Below, piece by piece: positions 1-7,136 of a stretch of DNA of 19,481 nucleotides (position 1 is the stretch's first letter; each line of letters begins with the position of its first letter). The position numbers and the translations under genes were made by a program. The notes below the pieces were generated by a model that was not told the origin of the DNA, made no database searches, and worked only from the letters and a program-made list of their open reading frames with translations. The stretch comes from CAZPWQ01 sp964590495 (lineage in GTDB: Bacteria > Bacteroidota > Rhodothermia > Balneolales > Balneolaceae). The stretch lies in NCBI GenBank assembly GCA_964590495.1, contig CAZPWQ010000062.1, positions 1 through 19,481 of the forward strand. The letters are read 5' to 3'.

Positions 1-47
1 AAGCCATTGTTGAAGATGTTAGCTTATTTATGGATGTTTCGGCGTAG
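1..47 (+). CDS. Possible C-terminal end of an upstream gene
   Basis: The third forward frame is open from the window edge to a TAG at 45-47 and reads AIVEDVSLFMDVSA, which looks like an ordinary protein C-terminus. Frame 1 is also open, to a TAA at 76-78, but reads as an unlikely arginine- and tryptophan-rich peptide. With so few codons no family can be named, and this may be non-coding. Confidence 0.25.
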   Translation, partial: AIVEDVSLFMDVSA

Positions 48-92
48 GCAGGCTGTATTTGCTGTCGGATGGGTTTAAAAGATCTCAAGTCA

Positions 93-125
93 CCCGCCGG
101 ACGGCGAAAACAGCCGCCCGGCGGG
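93..125. repeat. GC-rich hairpin upstream of the M14 peptidase gene
   Basis: CCCGCCGG at 93-100 pairs with CCGGCGGG at 118-125. An inner CGGC (102-105) pairs with GCCG (113-116) around the loop GAAAACA, with one A/C mismatch between the two stems. No T-run follows on either strand, so it is not a classical intrinsic terminator. It lies 31 bases before the start codon at 157, so it could be the end of the upstream transcript, a 5'-UTR structure, or a member of the palindromic repeats seen elsewhere in the window. Confidence 0.6.
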
Positions 126-156
126 AAATTCTAACAATTAAGATGAAAATGAATTT

Positions 157-2697
157 ATGAAGAAACTTTATAAATCAGCAGTATTAATATTATTTCTTTT
201 CTGGGGATTTCAGCCTATTCCTGTTCAGGCTCAGGATAGTTTGCAGTCGCCTTCTGATTTTTTGGGTTACGAACTGGGTTCGGAGTGGACAACTCACAAT
301 AAAGTGATGGACTATTTTCGTCATGTCGCAGATGCCTCACCACTGGTAAGGTTGGAACAGTACGGCGAAAGCAATGAAGGCAGGGAGCTGATATTGACAA
401 CAATTTCCGGGGAACAGAATTTGAACAGGCTCGAAGAAATTCGTACTGAAAATTTAAGACGCGCCGGACTTGCAGAAGGAGAATCTTCCGGTGATAAGAC
501 AGCAATCGTATGGCTCAGTTATAATGTTCATGGCAATGAAACCTCCAGCAGCGAAGCGGCTATGAAAACCATTTATGAGCTGGTTCGTCCTGATAATGAG
601 GAGTCGAAACAATGGCTGCAAAATACGGTGGTTTTAATTGATCCGATGCTGAATCCCGATGGCCGGGATCGTTATGTACACTGGTATAAACAAACGGCAG
701 GCAGCAAATTTAATGCTCATATTGATGCGCGTGAACATCACGAACCCTGGCCGGGCGGCAGAACCAACCATTATTACTTCGATTTGAACCGGGACTGGGC
801 CTGGCTTACCCAAAAAGAAACCCGCCAGCGGGTGGAAAAGTACCAGGAGTGGATGCCGCATATTCATGTCGATTTTCATGAGCAGAGTTATAATTCGCCC
901 TATTATTTTGCGCCGGCTGCCGAACCGTTTCATGAGGCGATTACCGACTGGCAGCGTGAGTTCCAGTATTCGATCGGTGAGAACCACGCCCGGTACTTCA
1001 ATGCCAATAATTGGCTCTTTTTTACCCGTGAGGTTTTTGACCTGTTTTATCCTAGTTATGGAGATACCTATCCCATATTTAACGGTGCCATCGGCATGAC
1101 TTACGAGCAGGCGGGAAACAGCAGGGCCGGGCTGGGTATCATTACCTCTGACGGGGATACCCTGACGCTAAAAGACCGGCTTACCCATCACCATACTACG
1201 GGAATGTCGACAGTGGAGATCAGCTCGGGAAATGCAGAGAGACTTGTGGATGAATTTTCGGCATATTTTCAGACAGCCCGTAACGATCCGCAGGGCGAGT
1301 ACAAAACATTTGTGATAAAAGGAGATAACAATCCGGGTAAACTGCATGCTCTTTTTGATCTGCTGGATCATCATCAGATCGAGTATGGGAAAGCTTCACG
1401 TTCACAGTCGTTGGATGGCTATAACTATGAGACCGGCAGTACTGAACGCGTGCAGGTAACAACCGACGATTACCTGGTGAGTGTTTTTCAACCCAAAGCA
1501 GTATTGGCCCGCGTATTATTTGAGCCGCGACCGCAGCTTTCCGATTCGGTGACATATGATATTACCGCGTGGGAACAGCACTACGCATACGGTCTCGACG
1601 GCTATGCCTTGACTGAACGCCTGAGCATTGAACCCGCACCGGCTCCTCAAAATGAGGTTGAAAACCCTGATGCGGGCACACCATATGCCTACCTGGTGGA
1701 ATGGAAAGATATGGACGCTCTTCAGTTTCTGGCAAACCTGTTGAATGATGATATGAAAGTCCGTTTTGCAAGTAAGAAATTTACACTCAATAACAGGGAG
1801 TATGATCCCGGAACATTAATCATAACCCGCGGCGATAATAAGGTCGGGAATTTCGACCGGAAAATAAGAGCGATTGCAAACCGCTATAACCAGAATATCG
1901 AAACTGTGGAGACGGGCCTTGTACAGGCCGGGACCGATTTTGGTTCGTCCTCAGTACGCTTTCTCAAAAAACCGAAAGTGGCAGTGCTTTCCGGTAGTGG
2001 TACCTCATCATATATGGTGGGGGAAATATGGCACTATTTCGACCGGCAGATCGGTTATCCCGTTACGCTAATTGATACCGGTTATTTCAATGATGTAGAA
2101 TTGGGAAGGTACGATGTTTTGATTTTACCCTCGGGTAATTATAATGATACGCTCAGTGATGACCGTCTGAAAGATATCAGGAATTGGATTTCCGGCGGCG
2201 GGAAGTTAATAGCTCTGCAGGGGGCTAACAGCCTGTTGGCAGGTAAGGAAGGATTCAATATAAAAGAGAAGAAGCAGGACATTGATGTTGATGAAAACGA
2301 TACAACCATTACGATCGATCAGCTTGATATATACAGTCAGCGTCAACGTGAAAATATCTCAAATTTCAATGCCGGATCTATTTTCAAAGTCACCATGGAC
2401 AACAGCCATCCATTGGCTTTTGGTTATGAGGACAGTTATTTCTCTCTTAAGCTGGATGCTGATGCTTATCGCTTCCTGGATGACGGCTGGAATGTAGGCG
2501 TAGCGGCAGAAGATGCACATATGAGCGGCTTTGTGGGTTATAAAGCAAAAGAAGGTTTGAAGAATACGCTGGCGTTTGGCGTTCAGGATATGGGAAGCGG
2601 AGAAGTGATATATATGGTCGATAACCCGCTGTTTCGTGCTTTCTGGTATAACGGGAAACTACTTTTCGGTAATGCAGTATTCCTGGTAGGGCAGTGA
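157..2697 (+). CDS. Secreted M14-family zinc carboxypeptidase-like protein with C-terminal GATase-like domain
   Basis: An 846-residue exported metallopeptidase that should hydrolyse peptides or amides in the periplasm or outside the cell. Residues 1-25 form a signal peptide (MKK, hydrophobic core, VQA-Q cleavage). The M14 catalytic domain spans roughly residues 45-380. It has the first zinc pair in HGNE (H125, E128), substrate-pocket motifs NPDGR (166-170) and DLNRDW (209-214), a third zinc ligand candidate H241 in VDFHEQ, and a catalytic Glu candidate E317 in MTYEQAG. Residues about 605-690 (KPKVAVLSGSG, YDVLILPSGNY, GGGKLIALQG) look like a class I glutamine-amidotransferase-like fold, with no obvious catalytic Cys/His. 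This long architecture is familiar from Bacteroidota M14 proteins; the substrate is unknown. The gene is single and convergent with the TPR lipoprotein gene. No good Shine-Dalgarno precedes the ATG. Confidence 0.9.
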   Translation: MKKLYKSAVLILFLFWGFQPIPVQAQDSLQSPSDFLGYELGSEWTTHNKVMDYFRHVADASPLVRLEQYGESNEGRELILTTISGEQNLNRLEEIRTENLRRAGLAEGESSGDKTAIVWLSYNVHGNETSSSEAAMKTIYELVRPDNEESKQWLQNTVVLIDPMLNPDGRDRYVHWYKQTAGSKFNAHIDAREHHEPWPGGRTNHYYFDLNRDWAWLTQKETRQRVEKYQEWMPHIHVDFHEQSYNSPYYFAPAAEPFHEAITDWQREFQYSIGENHARYFNANNWLFFTREVFDLFYPSYGDTYPIFNGAIGMTYEQAGNSRAGLGIITSDGDTLTLKDRLTHHHTTGMSTVEISSGNAERLVDEFSAYFQTARNDPQGEYKTFVIKGDNNPGKLHALFDLLDHHQIEYGKASRSQSLDGYNYETGSTERVQVTTDDYLVSVFQPKAVLARVLFEPRPQLSDSVTYDITAWEQHYAYGLDGYALTERLSIEPAPAPQNEVENPDAGTPYAYLVEWKDMDALQFLANLLNDDMKVRFASKKFTLNNREYDPGTLIITRGDNKVGNFDRKIRAIANRYNQNIETVETGLVQAGTDFGSSSVRFLKKPKVAVLSGSGTSSYMVGEIWHYFDRQIGYPVTLIDTGYFNDVELGRYDVLILPSGNYNDTLSDDRLKDIRNWISGGGKLIALQGANSLLAGKEGFNIKEKKQDIDVDENDTTITIDQLDIYSQRQRENISNFNAGSIFKVTMDNSHPLAFGYEDSYFSLKLDADAYRFLDDGWNVGVAAEDAHMSGFVGYKAKEGLKNTLAFGVQDMGSGEVIYMVDNPLFRAFWYNGKLLFGNAVFLVGQ

Positions 2698-2743
2698 CTT
2701 TCAGTTATTAGAATGAACCAGCAGGAAGTATGGCATGAACCTT

Positions 2744-2783
2744 CTCCCCTTCCGCCGGCAGGCGGACACGGTATGAAGGGGAG
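2744..2783. repeat. Nested hairpin CTCCCCTTC ... GAAGGGGAG with inner CCGCC-GGCA-GGCGG
   Basis: CTCCCCTTC (2744-2752) is perfectly complementary to GAAGGGGAG (2775-2783). Inside it CCGCC (2752-2756) pairs with GGCGG (2761-2765) around GGCA. It lies about 50 bases after the M14 stop codon. It resembles intergenic palindromic repeats of the Bacteroidota; no T-run follows. Confidence 0.6.
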
Positions 2784-2884
2784 ACACAGAGGGGTTGGAG
2801 GAGTAGGCTCCTGTAGGCATATTTATAACAATTTAGTTGGATATTTGGCTCTGGAGTTGGGAAAATGAAAAGCTTGCCGGTAAT

Positions 2885-2925
2885 CCAACCACCCCTTAAT
2901 CCCCTCCTTCATAAGGAGGGGATTT
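2885..2925. repeat. C-rich intergenic repeat, copy 1, with 9-bp hairpin
   Basis: The 27 bases at 2885-2911 (starting CCAACCACCCCTTAATCCCC) recur identically at 8436-8462. In this copy CCCCTCCTT (2901-2909) pairs with AAGGAGGGG (2913-2921) around CAT, followed by ATTTT. It could act as a weak terminator for the M14 gene, but its recurrence elsewhere marks it mainly as a dispersed repeat. Confidence 0.75.
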
Positions 2926-3007
2926 TGCCTTACAGCTGATTCTACTCAGGTTTATTCCGATAATCAATAGTAACGATCAATCTGATTCAGTAATCGACCC
3001 CTAATAA

Positions 3008-3958
3008 CTAATTACCAAATAACCGGTTCAGGTCTGCTTCAGCGGCAATATAACCGAAAGCGTTCCACTGATTTCCTGAATATACCTGTCTGAATATCTC
3101 TTCGGCTCTCTGTTCCCTGCCGTTGATATAATGCCAGTTGCCAATGCCATATCCTATGGTGGCATTATTCAGGGTGTCTGAATCATTTCCGGAAACTTCC
3201 CCGAGCAGTTTATCAGCCTTGAATACACCTTTGAAAACCAAAAGCAGGCTGTGATAATTTTCGTTTTCCAGCAGGTTCATTTCTTCCCTTATCGGCTCCA
3301 GGACAGAACCCGCTTGTTCGTCAAGTCCGGCTCTGCGAAGCGACATATAAAGCCAGTATGAGGCTGCTACCATCATGTCGTCATTGGCAGAAATATCCAG
3401 GCAGTTTCGGTAGGCTTCGGCCGATTCCCTGAAGTTGCCTTCCAGATAGTGAGCCAGGCCCAGATGGTACCAGGTATTCGTATGCAGCGTACTTCGCGGC
3501 TGGTTTTCAGCGTTTGGAAGTCCGTCGGGTTCTATCCGGTCTTCCGTACCCCGGATAAGCTGCGATGCTTTTCCCAAATCTTCTATAGCTTTGTCAAACT
3601 TTCTGATGGTAATGTAACGATGTCCGCGGTGACGATACATCCGGGCATCTTCGGGATGTTTTTCAATACTCTCACTGAATATGTCGATCGCCCTGCGATA
3701 GTTGCCTGTGTATGCGGTTCGACGTCCATACCAGATGATTGCTTCAGCATCATCCGGGTCAGTGTTATATTCGACTTTGGCAGCATCAAGGTCAGACTTA
3801 AAGCCGATTTTTGTATCGGGTTTCAGGGGCGGGGCATACAGCGTGTCTCCCAGGAGGGAAATTGCCTGGTATTCATATACTTCATCTGTTGTTTCCGGTG
3901 ATCCACAAGTCACTAAAACAGCAATTGAAATAATTAAGAGGAGTGATTGTTTTTTCAT
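3008..3958 (-). CDS. TPR-repeat lipoprotein
   Basis: A 316-residue protein with a lipoprotein signal peptide: MKKQ, hydrophobic stretch, and LVTC with C18 as the likely lipidated cysteine (Thr at -1 is less common than Ala, Gly or Ser). It should be anchored in the inner or outer membrane facing the periplasm. Tetratricopeptide repeats are visible at about residues 71-104 (IIWYGRRTAYTGNYRRAIDIF), 105-138 (MYRHRGHRYITIRKFDKAIEDL) and 162-195 (TWYHLGLAHYLEGNFRESAEAY), with further helical repeats likely in the C-terminal half. TPRs bind other proteins, so this is probably a scaffold; the partner is unknown. The gene is single and convergent with the peptidase gene. No enzymatic motif was recognised. 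Confidence 0.85.
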   Translation of the reverse strand: MKKQSLLLIISIAVLVTCGSPETTDEVYEYQAISLLGDTLYAPPLKPDTKIGFKSDLDAAKVEYNTDPDDAEAIIWYGRRTAYTGNYRRAIDIFSESIEKHPEDARMYRHRGHRYITIRKFDKAIEDLGKASQLIRGTEDRIEPDGLPNAENQPRSTLHTNTWYHLGLAHYLEGNFRESAEAYRNCLDISANDDMMVAASYWLYMSLRRAGLDEQAGSVLEPIREEMNLLENENYHSLLLVFKGVFKADKLLGEVSGNDSDTLNNATIGYGIGNWHYINGREQRAEEIFRQVYSGNQWNAFGYIAAEADLNRLFGN

Positions 3959-4042
3959 ATGGATTTACTATGTATCGGCAAAAGCCTGTGAATGAAATAA
4001 ATTACATAAAGAATAAGAGAGAAGATACATAGAAAGCCATTT

Positions 4043-4080
4043 CCCCAAAGGTTTCAACGAGGACGCTTGAACCTTTGGGG
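4043..4080. repeat. Long hairpin, possible terminator-like or repeat end
   Basis: CCCCAAAGGTTTCAA (4043-4057) pairs with TTGAACCTTTGGGG (4067-4080) with one bulged T and the loop CGAGGACGC. Pairing may extend outward, since GAAAGCC (about 4032-4038) faces GGGCTTC (4082-4088). The loop and inner stem match, in inverted orientation and less one base, the hairpin at 4358-4379. Confidence 0.7.
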
Positions 4081-4142
4081 AGGGCTTCTTTTGTTGCCCT
4101 GTAAGTCAGCCAAAGGGCGAATTCAATGTCTAAATACTCTTC

Positions 4143-4302
4143 TTGTCATCGTGAGACACCAAATCGTGAACCGGGCAATAAATGAGCCAGTCGAAGGATC
4201 TCCCTTTTCTGGCAACCAGCCCCAACAGAGGCTCCCAGCCCCACCCGCGAGATTCTTCGGCGGCGGGACGGAAAAACCACCGCCTCTGGCTCAGAATGAC
4301 AA
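4143..4302. repeat. Inverted-arm element of about 160 bp (MITE- or REP-like)
   Basis: TTGTCATCGTGAG at 4143-4155 matches the reverse complement of CTCAGAATGACAA at 4290-4302 at 11 of 13 positions. A second, inner pair, CGAAGGATCTC at 4192-4202 and GAGATTCTTCG at 4249-4259, matches at 10 of 11. The two pairs keep the same order in both arms, so the element is two oppositely oriented copies of a short TGTCAT(T/C)..TGAG...GAAGRATCTC unit, a type of dispersed intergenic repeat familiar from bacterial genomes. It carries no gene. Confidence 0.6.
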
Positions 4303-4357
4303 CAAGGGAGAAGGATTTCCACTAAAAGTCCTTTCCAGTGCTTTCGGTTATCCGCTC

Positions 4358-4379
4358 CTTCAAGCGTCCTCGCTTGAAG
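4358..4379. repeat. 9-bp perfect hairpin downstream of the permease gene
   Basis: CTTCAAGCG (4358-4366) and CGCTTGAAG (4371-4379) form a perfect stem with the loop TCCT, starting 17 bases past the permease stop codon on the minus strand. The next minus-strand bases are GAGCGG, not T-rich, so intrinsic termination is doubtful. The sequence is an inverted near-copy of 4053-4073. Confidence 0.7.
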
Positions 4380-4395
4380 AGGAAAGGCAGATTAA

Positions 4396-5298
4396 TCAAT
4401 CCTGCTTAGTGCTGGCTATGAAAGTCAGCTCTTTATCTTTTTTCAGCTTGTCTTCCGGTGTTACAGCACCTGCTTTTGTGTCAATAATCTGTATCAGAAT
4501 AGCTCCGCTGATAATAAATACAGCTGAAATAATTTCCAGCAGTGAAGGGTTTTCGCCTATACTTAGCCAGGCAATAAGCAGCGCCGCAATCGGCACCATA
4601 TTTCCATATAGAACAACCTGGGTGGGCCCCAGCTTTCGCAATGCCCGCACTTTTACCCATTGACCGACGCCAACCCCTATTGCGCCTCCGGCGAGGATAG
4701 CCACCCAGACCCAGACGCTAAGTGAAAGCCAGGGTTCTTCGACCAGGGAAGGAGAGGCGATAAGTATATAAAGTAATCCTCCAATGGCTGTACGCAGGGC
4801 AACAATAGGTACTGCACCGTAGATACGGGCCAGCGGTTTAATCAGGTGCAGTTCAATGACTGTCAAAATGAGAGCTATAATGAGAATCAAGTCACCGACC
4901 CAGTAACCCTGCTCCGGACGTAATCCGTCCATAGCTAGAATAATTGTCCCGATAACAGCCAGGGCAACGCCTAAAAAACCATAGCCTCCCATACGTTCCG
5001 TGGTAAACAGATAACCGAAGCCGGTACTGACCGCCGGACCTAATGCAAGCCACAAAGATGCCCGTGCGCCATGAGTCAGGCCCAAACCCTCGATACCCAG
5101 CCATGGAGCGAGTGTGGCACCGATAACGGAAATCAACAATAACCGTGGCCAGTGTTTCTTTTTAACACGGGGCAGAAAAGAGGCTTTATTTGTTGAATTG
5201 GTATGTTCTGCGATATATTGAACATACATGACCATGAGCATGGCAATGCCTCCCATGGCAAACCTGGAAACGCTGAATGAGATAGGCTCCATCTCCAT
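4396..5298 (-). CDS. EamA/DMT-superfamily membrane permease; N-terminus disrupted or frameshifted
   Basis: A drug/metabolite-transporter family inner-membrane protein made of two EamA repeats (roughly residues 1-120 and 135-275), about ten hydrophobic helices, and a charged cytoplasmic tail (EDKLKKDKE). Members export amino acids, metabolites or drugs; the substrate cannot be told. The first in-frame ATG at 5298 (MEMEPISF) starts in the middle of the first helix. The same frame upstream encodes LLFFTFLWGAN and FILAEVAL, a typical EamA start, but has no ATG, GTG or TTG before an in-frame stop at 5433-5431. An ATG-ATG pair at 5384 in another frame would supply the missing start if a -1 shift occurred at 5349-5343, giving about 329 residues. 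A non-standard start (CTG or ATT) or a one-base indel is also possible. Confidence 0.85.
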   Translation of the reverse strand: MEMEPISFSVSRFAMGGIAMLMVMYVQYIAEHTNSTNKASFLPRVKKKHWPRLLLISVIGATLAPWLGIEGLGLTHGARASLWLALGPAVSTGFGYLFTTERMGGYGFLGVALAVIGTIILAMDGLRPEQGYWVGDLILIIALILTVIELHLIKPLARIYGAVPIVALRTAIGGLLYILIASPSLVEEPWLSLSVWVWVAILAGGAIGVGVGQWVKVRALRKLGPTQVVLYGNMVPIAALLIAWLSIGENPSLLEIISAVFIISGAILIQIIDTKAGAVTPEDKLKKDKELTFIASTKQD

Positions 5299-5384
5299 GA
5301 GCGCAACTTCTGCCAGGATAAAGTTGGCGCCCCACAGAAAAGTAAAAAATAAAAGAATCCCATGATGGGGCAGAGCGCCATCAT
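5299..5384 (-). other. Out-of-frame N-terminal segment of the permease with a TTTTTTA slippery heptamer
   Basis: From ATG at 5384 the minus strand reads MMALCPIMGFFYFLLF and then leaves the EamA frame. Reading the heptamer T TTT TTA at 5349-5343 in the phase of this start, a slip of -1 after TTA gives MMALCPIMGFFYFL followed by TFLWGANFIL, the expected first helix. The heptamer has the X XXY YYZ form and the correct phase. A single missing T in the six-T run, real or an assembly error, would explain the same pattern. Confidence 0.5.
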
Positions 5385-5387
5385 GGG
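5344..5387 (-). terminator. Intrinsic terminator of the DUF2911 gene, overlapping the permease 5' end
   Basis: On the minus strand CCCATGATGG (5387-5378) pairs perfectly with CCATCATGGG (5368-5359) around a 9-base loop, followed by ATTCTTTTATTTTTT (5358-5344). This is a standard hairpin plus U-tract 36 bases after the DUF2911 stop. The stem contains the ATG-ATG candidate start of the permease, and the U-tract encodes part of its first membrane helix. Confidence 0.75.
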
Positions 5388-5423
5388 AGGTGGTTATATT
5401 CTCATTCGATGCAGCGATAAAAA

Positions 5424-5969
5424 CTATACTTTAACTGTGAACGGTACTTTAACATCGTCCCAGTGAAGTACAATAGTTCCGGATTCTTCAGATACATCTT
5501 CAAAATAGATCATAAACTGCTCTACCTGCTGGCCTTCTTCGGGTGTAACTTTAACACGGGTTATATCTTCATTTTGATCGTATTGTGTACCCCACGAAAG
5601 TTTTTCGTTGATGATGATCGTCCATTCTTCTTCACCAGGTATGCTGTACAGCGAATATGTACCTGCATCAATGGATTCCCCTTCAATTTCGACATCATCG
5701 GAAAAAGTGATGGCGGTAGATTCATTGGCACCGGTTCGCCAGACTTCACCGAATTGTTCCAGCTCTCCAAAAATCTGTCTTCCATTTACCGCGGGACGTC
5801 CATAGGTTATGGTAACTTCGGTAGTACCAATCGTTTGGCTTACCGAAGCATTGGGACTTACCCGGTGTTGATCATTAGACCGTTCCTGGGCAAAGCCCAA
5901 TTCACTGATACATAAAACAGCTAATGCAACCAATGAGATTTTAAGTAGAAATGATGTTAATCTATGCAT
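5424..5969 (-). CDS. Secreted DUF2911 domain protein
   Basis: A 181-residue exported protein with a signal peptide (residues 1-27, core LLKISLVALAVLCI, cleavage near GFA-Q) followed by a single DUF2911 domain. Hallmarks of this Bacteroidota-rich family are visible: VTITYGRPAVNGRQIFG (about residues 52-68), VWRTGANEST (76-85) and AGTYSLYSIPG (102-112). The fold is probably a periplasmic beta-sandwich; no biochemical role is established to my knowledge. It follows the amidohydrolase gene by 63 bases on the same strand, so the two may be cotranscribed. A strong intrinsic terminator follows and separates it, at least partly, from the permease gene. Confidence 0.88.
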   Translation of the reverse strand: MHRLTSFLLKISLVALAVLCISELGFAQERSNDQHRVSPNASVSQTIGTTEVTITYGRPAVNGRQIFGELEQFGEVWRTGANESTAITFSDDVEIEGESIDAGTYSLYSIPGEEEWTIIINEKLSWGTQYDQNEDITRVKVTPEEGQQVEQFMIYFEDVSEESGTIVLHWDDVKVPFTVKV

Positions 5970-6032
5970 GGTTTTGTTGGTTTTGTTAAAGATAACGTCC
6001 TTTATGTAAACACATCTTTTTTTGCTACAATT

Positions 6033-7136
6033 TTATTCATCGGGAAAGAGATCGGGATTCAGTTCCGGAAAAATATTCAGGGCATTTTTATAATACACTT
6101 TTTTCAGTACATCGTCCGGCAGATCCATACCGTACATCTTCCAGAATGCATGACGCTTCCGGTAATAATCGAAGTATTCATCTGCCGTTTCCAAAACACG
6201 AAAATAAACATGATACTCATCCGGACGCCAGGTATCCTTGCCAAACAAAATGCGGTCCTGGTATTCAATAAAGAATTTCCTCGCAAAGCGGGGCTGACGG
6301 CCCAATTCTGCAAGAACCGCCGCGATTTCTGTATACATATTCGGGAATTCATCCAGTAACTTTCCCAATCTCGCCAGATCATTACCCAGCCAGCCCAAAT
6401 GTGCATTTATAAAAGTAGTCCCAGGATGTTTCCGAAACACATTCCATTGCTCGCCCATCACTTTTTCCCATGAAGGAAACTCCTCAGGGCTACGATGACG
6501 GTTGGGAAATTGTTTCATTTCAAGCCATCGTTCATTGTATTTGTCAATCGGTTCCCAAAAGACGGCCGGTTCCCCGGAGTGAATAAGTACCGGCACACCC
6601 ATCTCTCCGCATTTTGCCCAGACGGGATCAAGGCGAGGATCATCAACAGGAATTCGCTTCCCGTCAGTGTCGGTAGCCGTAAGTCCCAGGTTCTTAAATA
6701 TTTTCAGGCCTCCGGCACCATTCTGTATATCTTCTTCCAGTTGTTTTACCGCCTGTCTCGTCCAGCCATCTTCACCGAAGCCGTCGAAGTCAATATTGGC
6801 AAATGCGAGAAAGCGTTCAGGTGCTTCACTGCGAATATTATCGGTAATAGCTTTCAACTGTGAACCCGACCGTCCACTCAGATTCACCATTACAGCCATA
6901 TTAAGACTATCCATTCTGGCGGCGGTTGTTTTCAGATCCTGATCCGCCATACGCCATTGATGGTTATGTACATCCACAAAAGGATATTTGGCACTTTTTA
7001 CCGGATTTTCGGGTACTACTAAAGTGGACTTGGGTTCATATTCTTCAAAGCTCATTGTAGTATCAACCTGGGCAAAAACTCCTATAGGAATGAGTAAGAT
7101 CCAAAGAATGAAAGGAGTGAAGGTTTTTGACTTCAT
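6033..7136 (-). CDS. Secreted amidohydrolase (amidohydrolase-2 type metal-dependent hydrolase)
   Basis: A 367-residue TIM-barrel metal hydrolase exported by a signal peptide (residues 1-22, VFA-Q). The metal-binding HxH is H57/H59 in VDVHNHQ. Later ligands are probably H186 in VLIHSGEP, H246 in INAHLGW and D301 in FGKDTW, all in the order expected for amidohydrolase-2 (PF04909) members. Lysines K145 and K148 in GGLKIFKNLG sit where the family may use a bridging lysine. The family hydrolyses or decarboxylates small organic acids, lactones and amides, and the substrate here is unknown. Periplasmic location is notable because many relatives are cytoplasmic. The DUF2911 gene follows on the same strand. 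The end, KVYYKNALNIF, is the usual family C-terminus. Confidence 0.87.
   Translation of the reverse strand: MKSKTFTPFILWILLIPIGVFAQVDTTMSFEEYEPKSTLVVPENPVKSAKYPFVDVHNHQWRMADQDLKTTAARMDSLNMAVMVNLSGRSGSQLKAITDNIRSEAPERFLAFANIDFDGFGEDGWTRQAVKQLEEDIQNGAGGLKIFKNLGLTATDTDGKRIPVDDPRLDPVWAKCGEMGVPVLIHSGEPAVFWEPIDKYNERWLEMKQFPNRHRSPEEFPSWEKVMGEQWNVFRKHPGTTFINAHLGWLGNDLARLGKLLDEFPNMYTEIAAVLAELGRQPRFARKFFIEYQDRILFGKDTWRPDEYHVYFRVLETADEYFDYYRKRHAFWKMYGMDLPDDVLKKVYYKNALNIFPELNPDLFPDE

Larger units (their letters stand above)
2698..3007. other. 310-base intergenic region between convergent genes, holding palindromic repeats
   Basis: No coding potential was seen. It contains a nested hairpin at 2744-2783, a 5-bp hairpin at 2799-2812 (AGGAG-TAGG-CTCCT), and a C-rich repeat with a 9-bp hairpin at 2885-2925. 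These may serve as bidirectional transcript ends for the two convergent genes, but none has a strong T-run. Confidence 0.6.
3959..4395. other. 437-base gene-free region dominated by inverted repeats
   Basis: I find no believable gene here; the long forward reading frame across it has low-complexity, proline-rich content and opposes the permease gene. The region holds an imperfect 15/14-base hairpin at 4043-4080, an element bounded by TCAT...TGAG-type inverted arms at 4143-4302, and a 9-bp hairpin at 4358-4379. The promoter of the TPR lipoprotein gene should lie in its left part (about 3959-4030, minus strand), but no consensus boxes stand out. Confidence 0.6.

Noticed and set aside
4067..4663. 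Plus-strand open frame of 198 codons over the inverted-repeat region
   Set aside because: The second half is antisense to the permease, the first half is repeat-derived and low quality, and there is no ribosome site.
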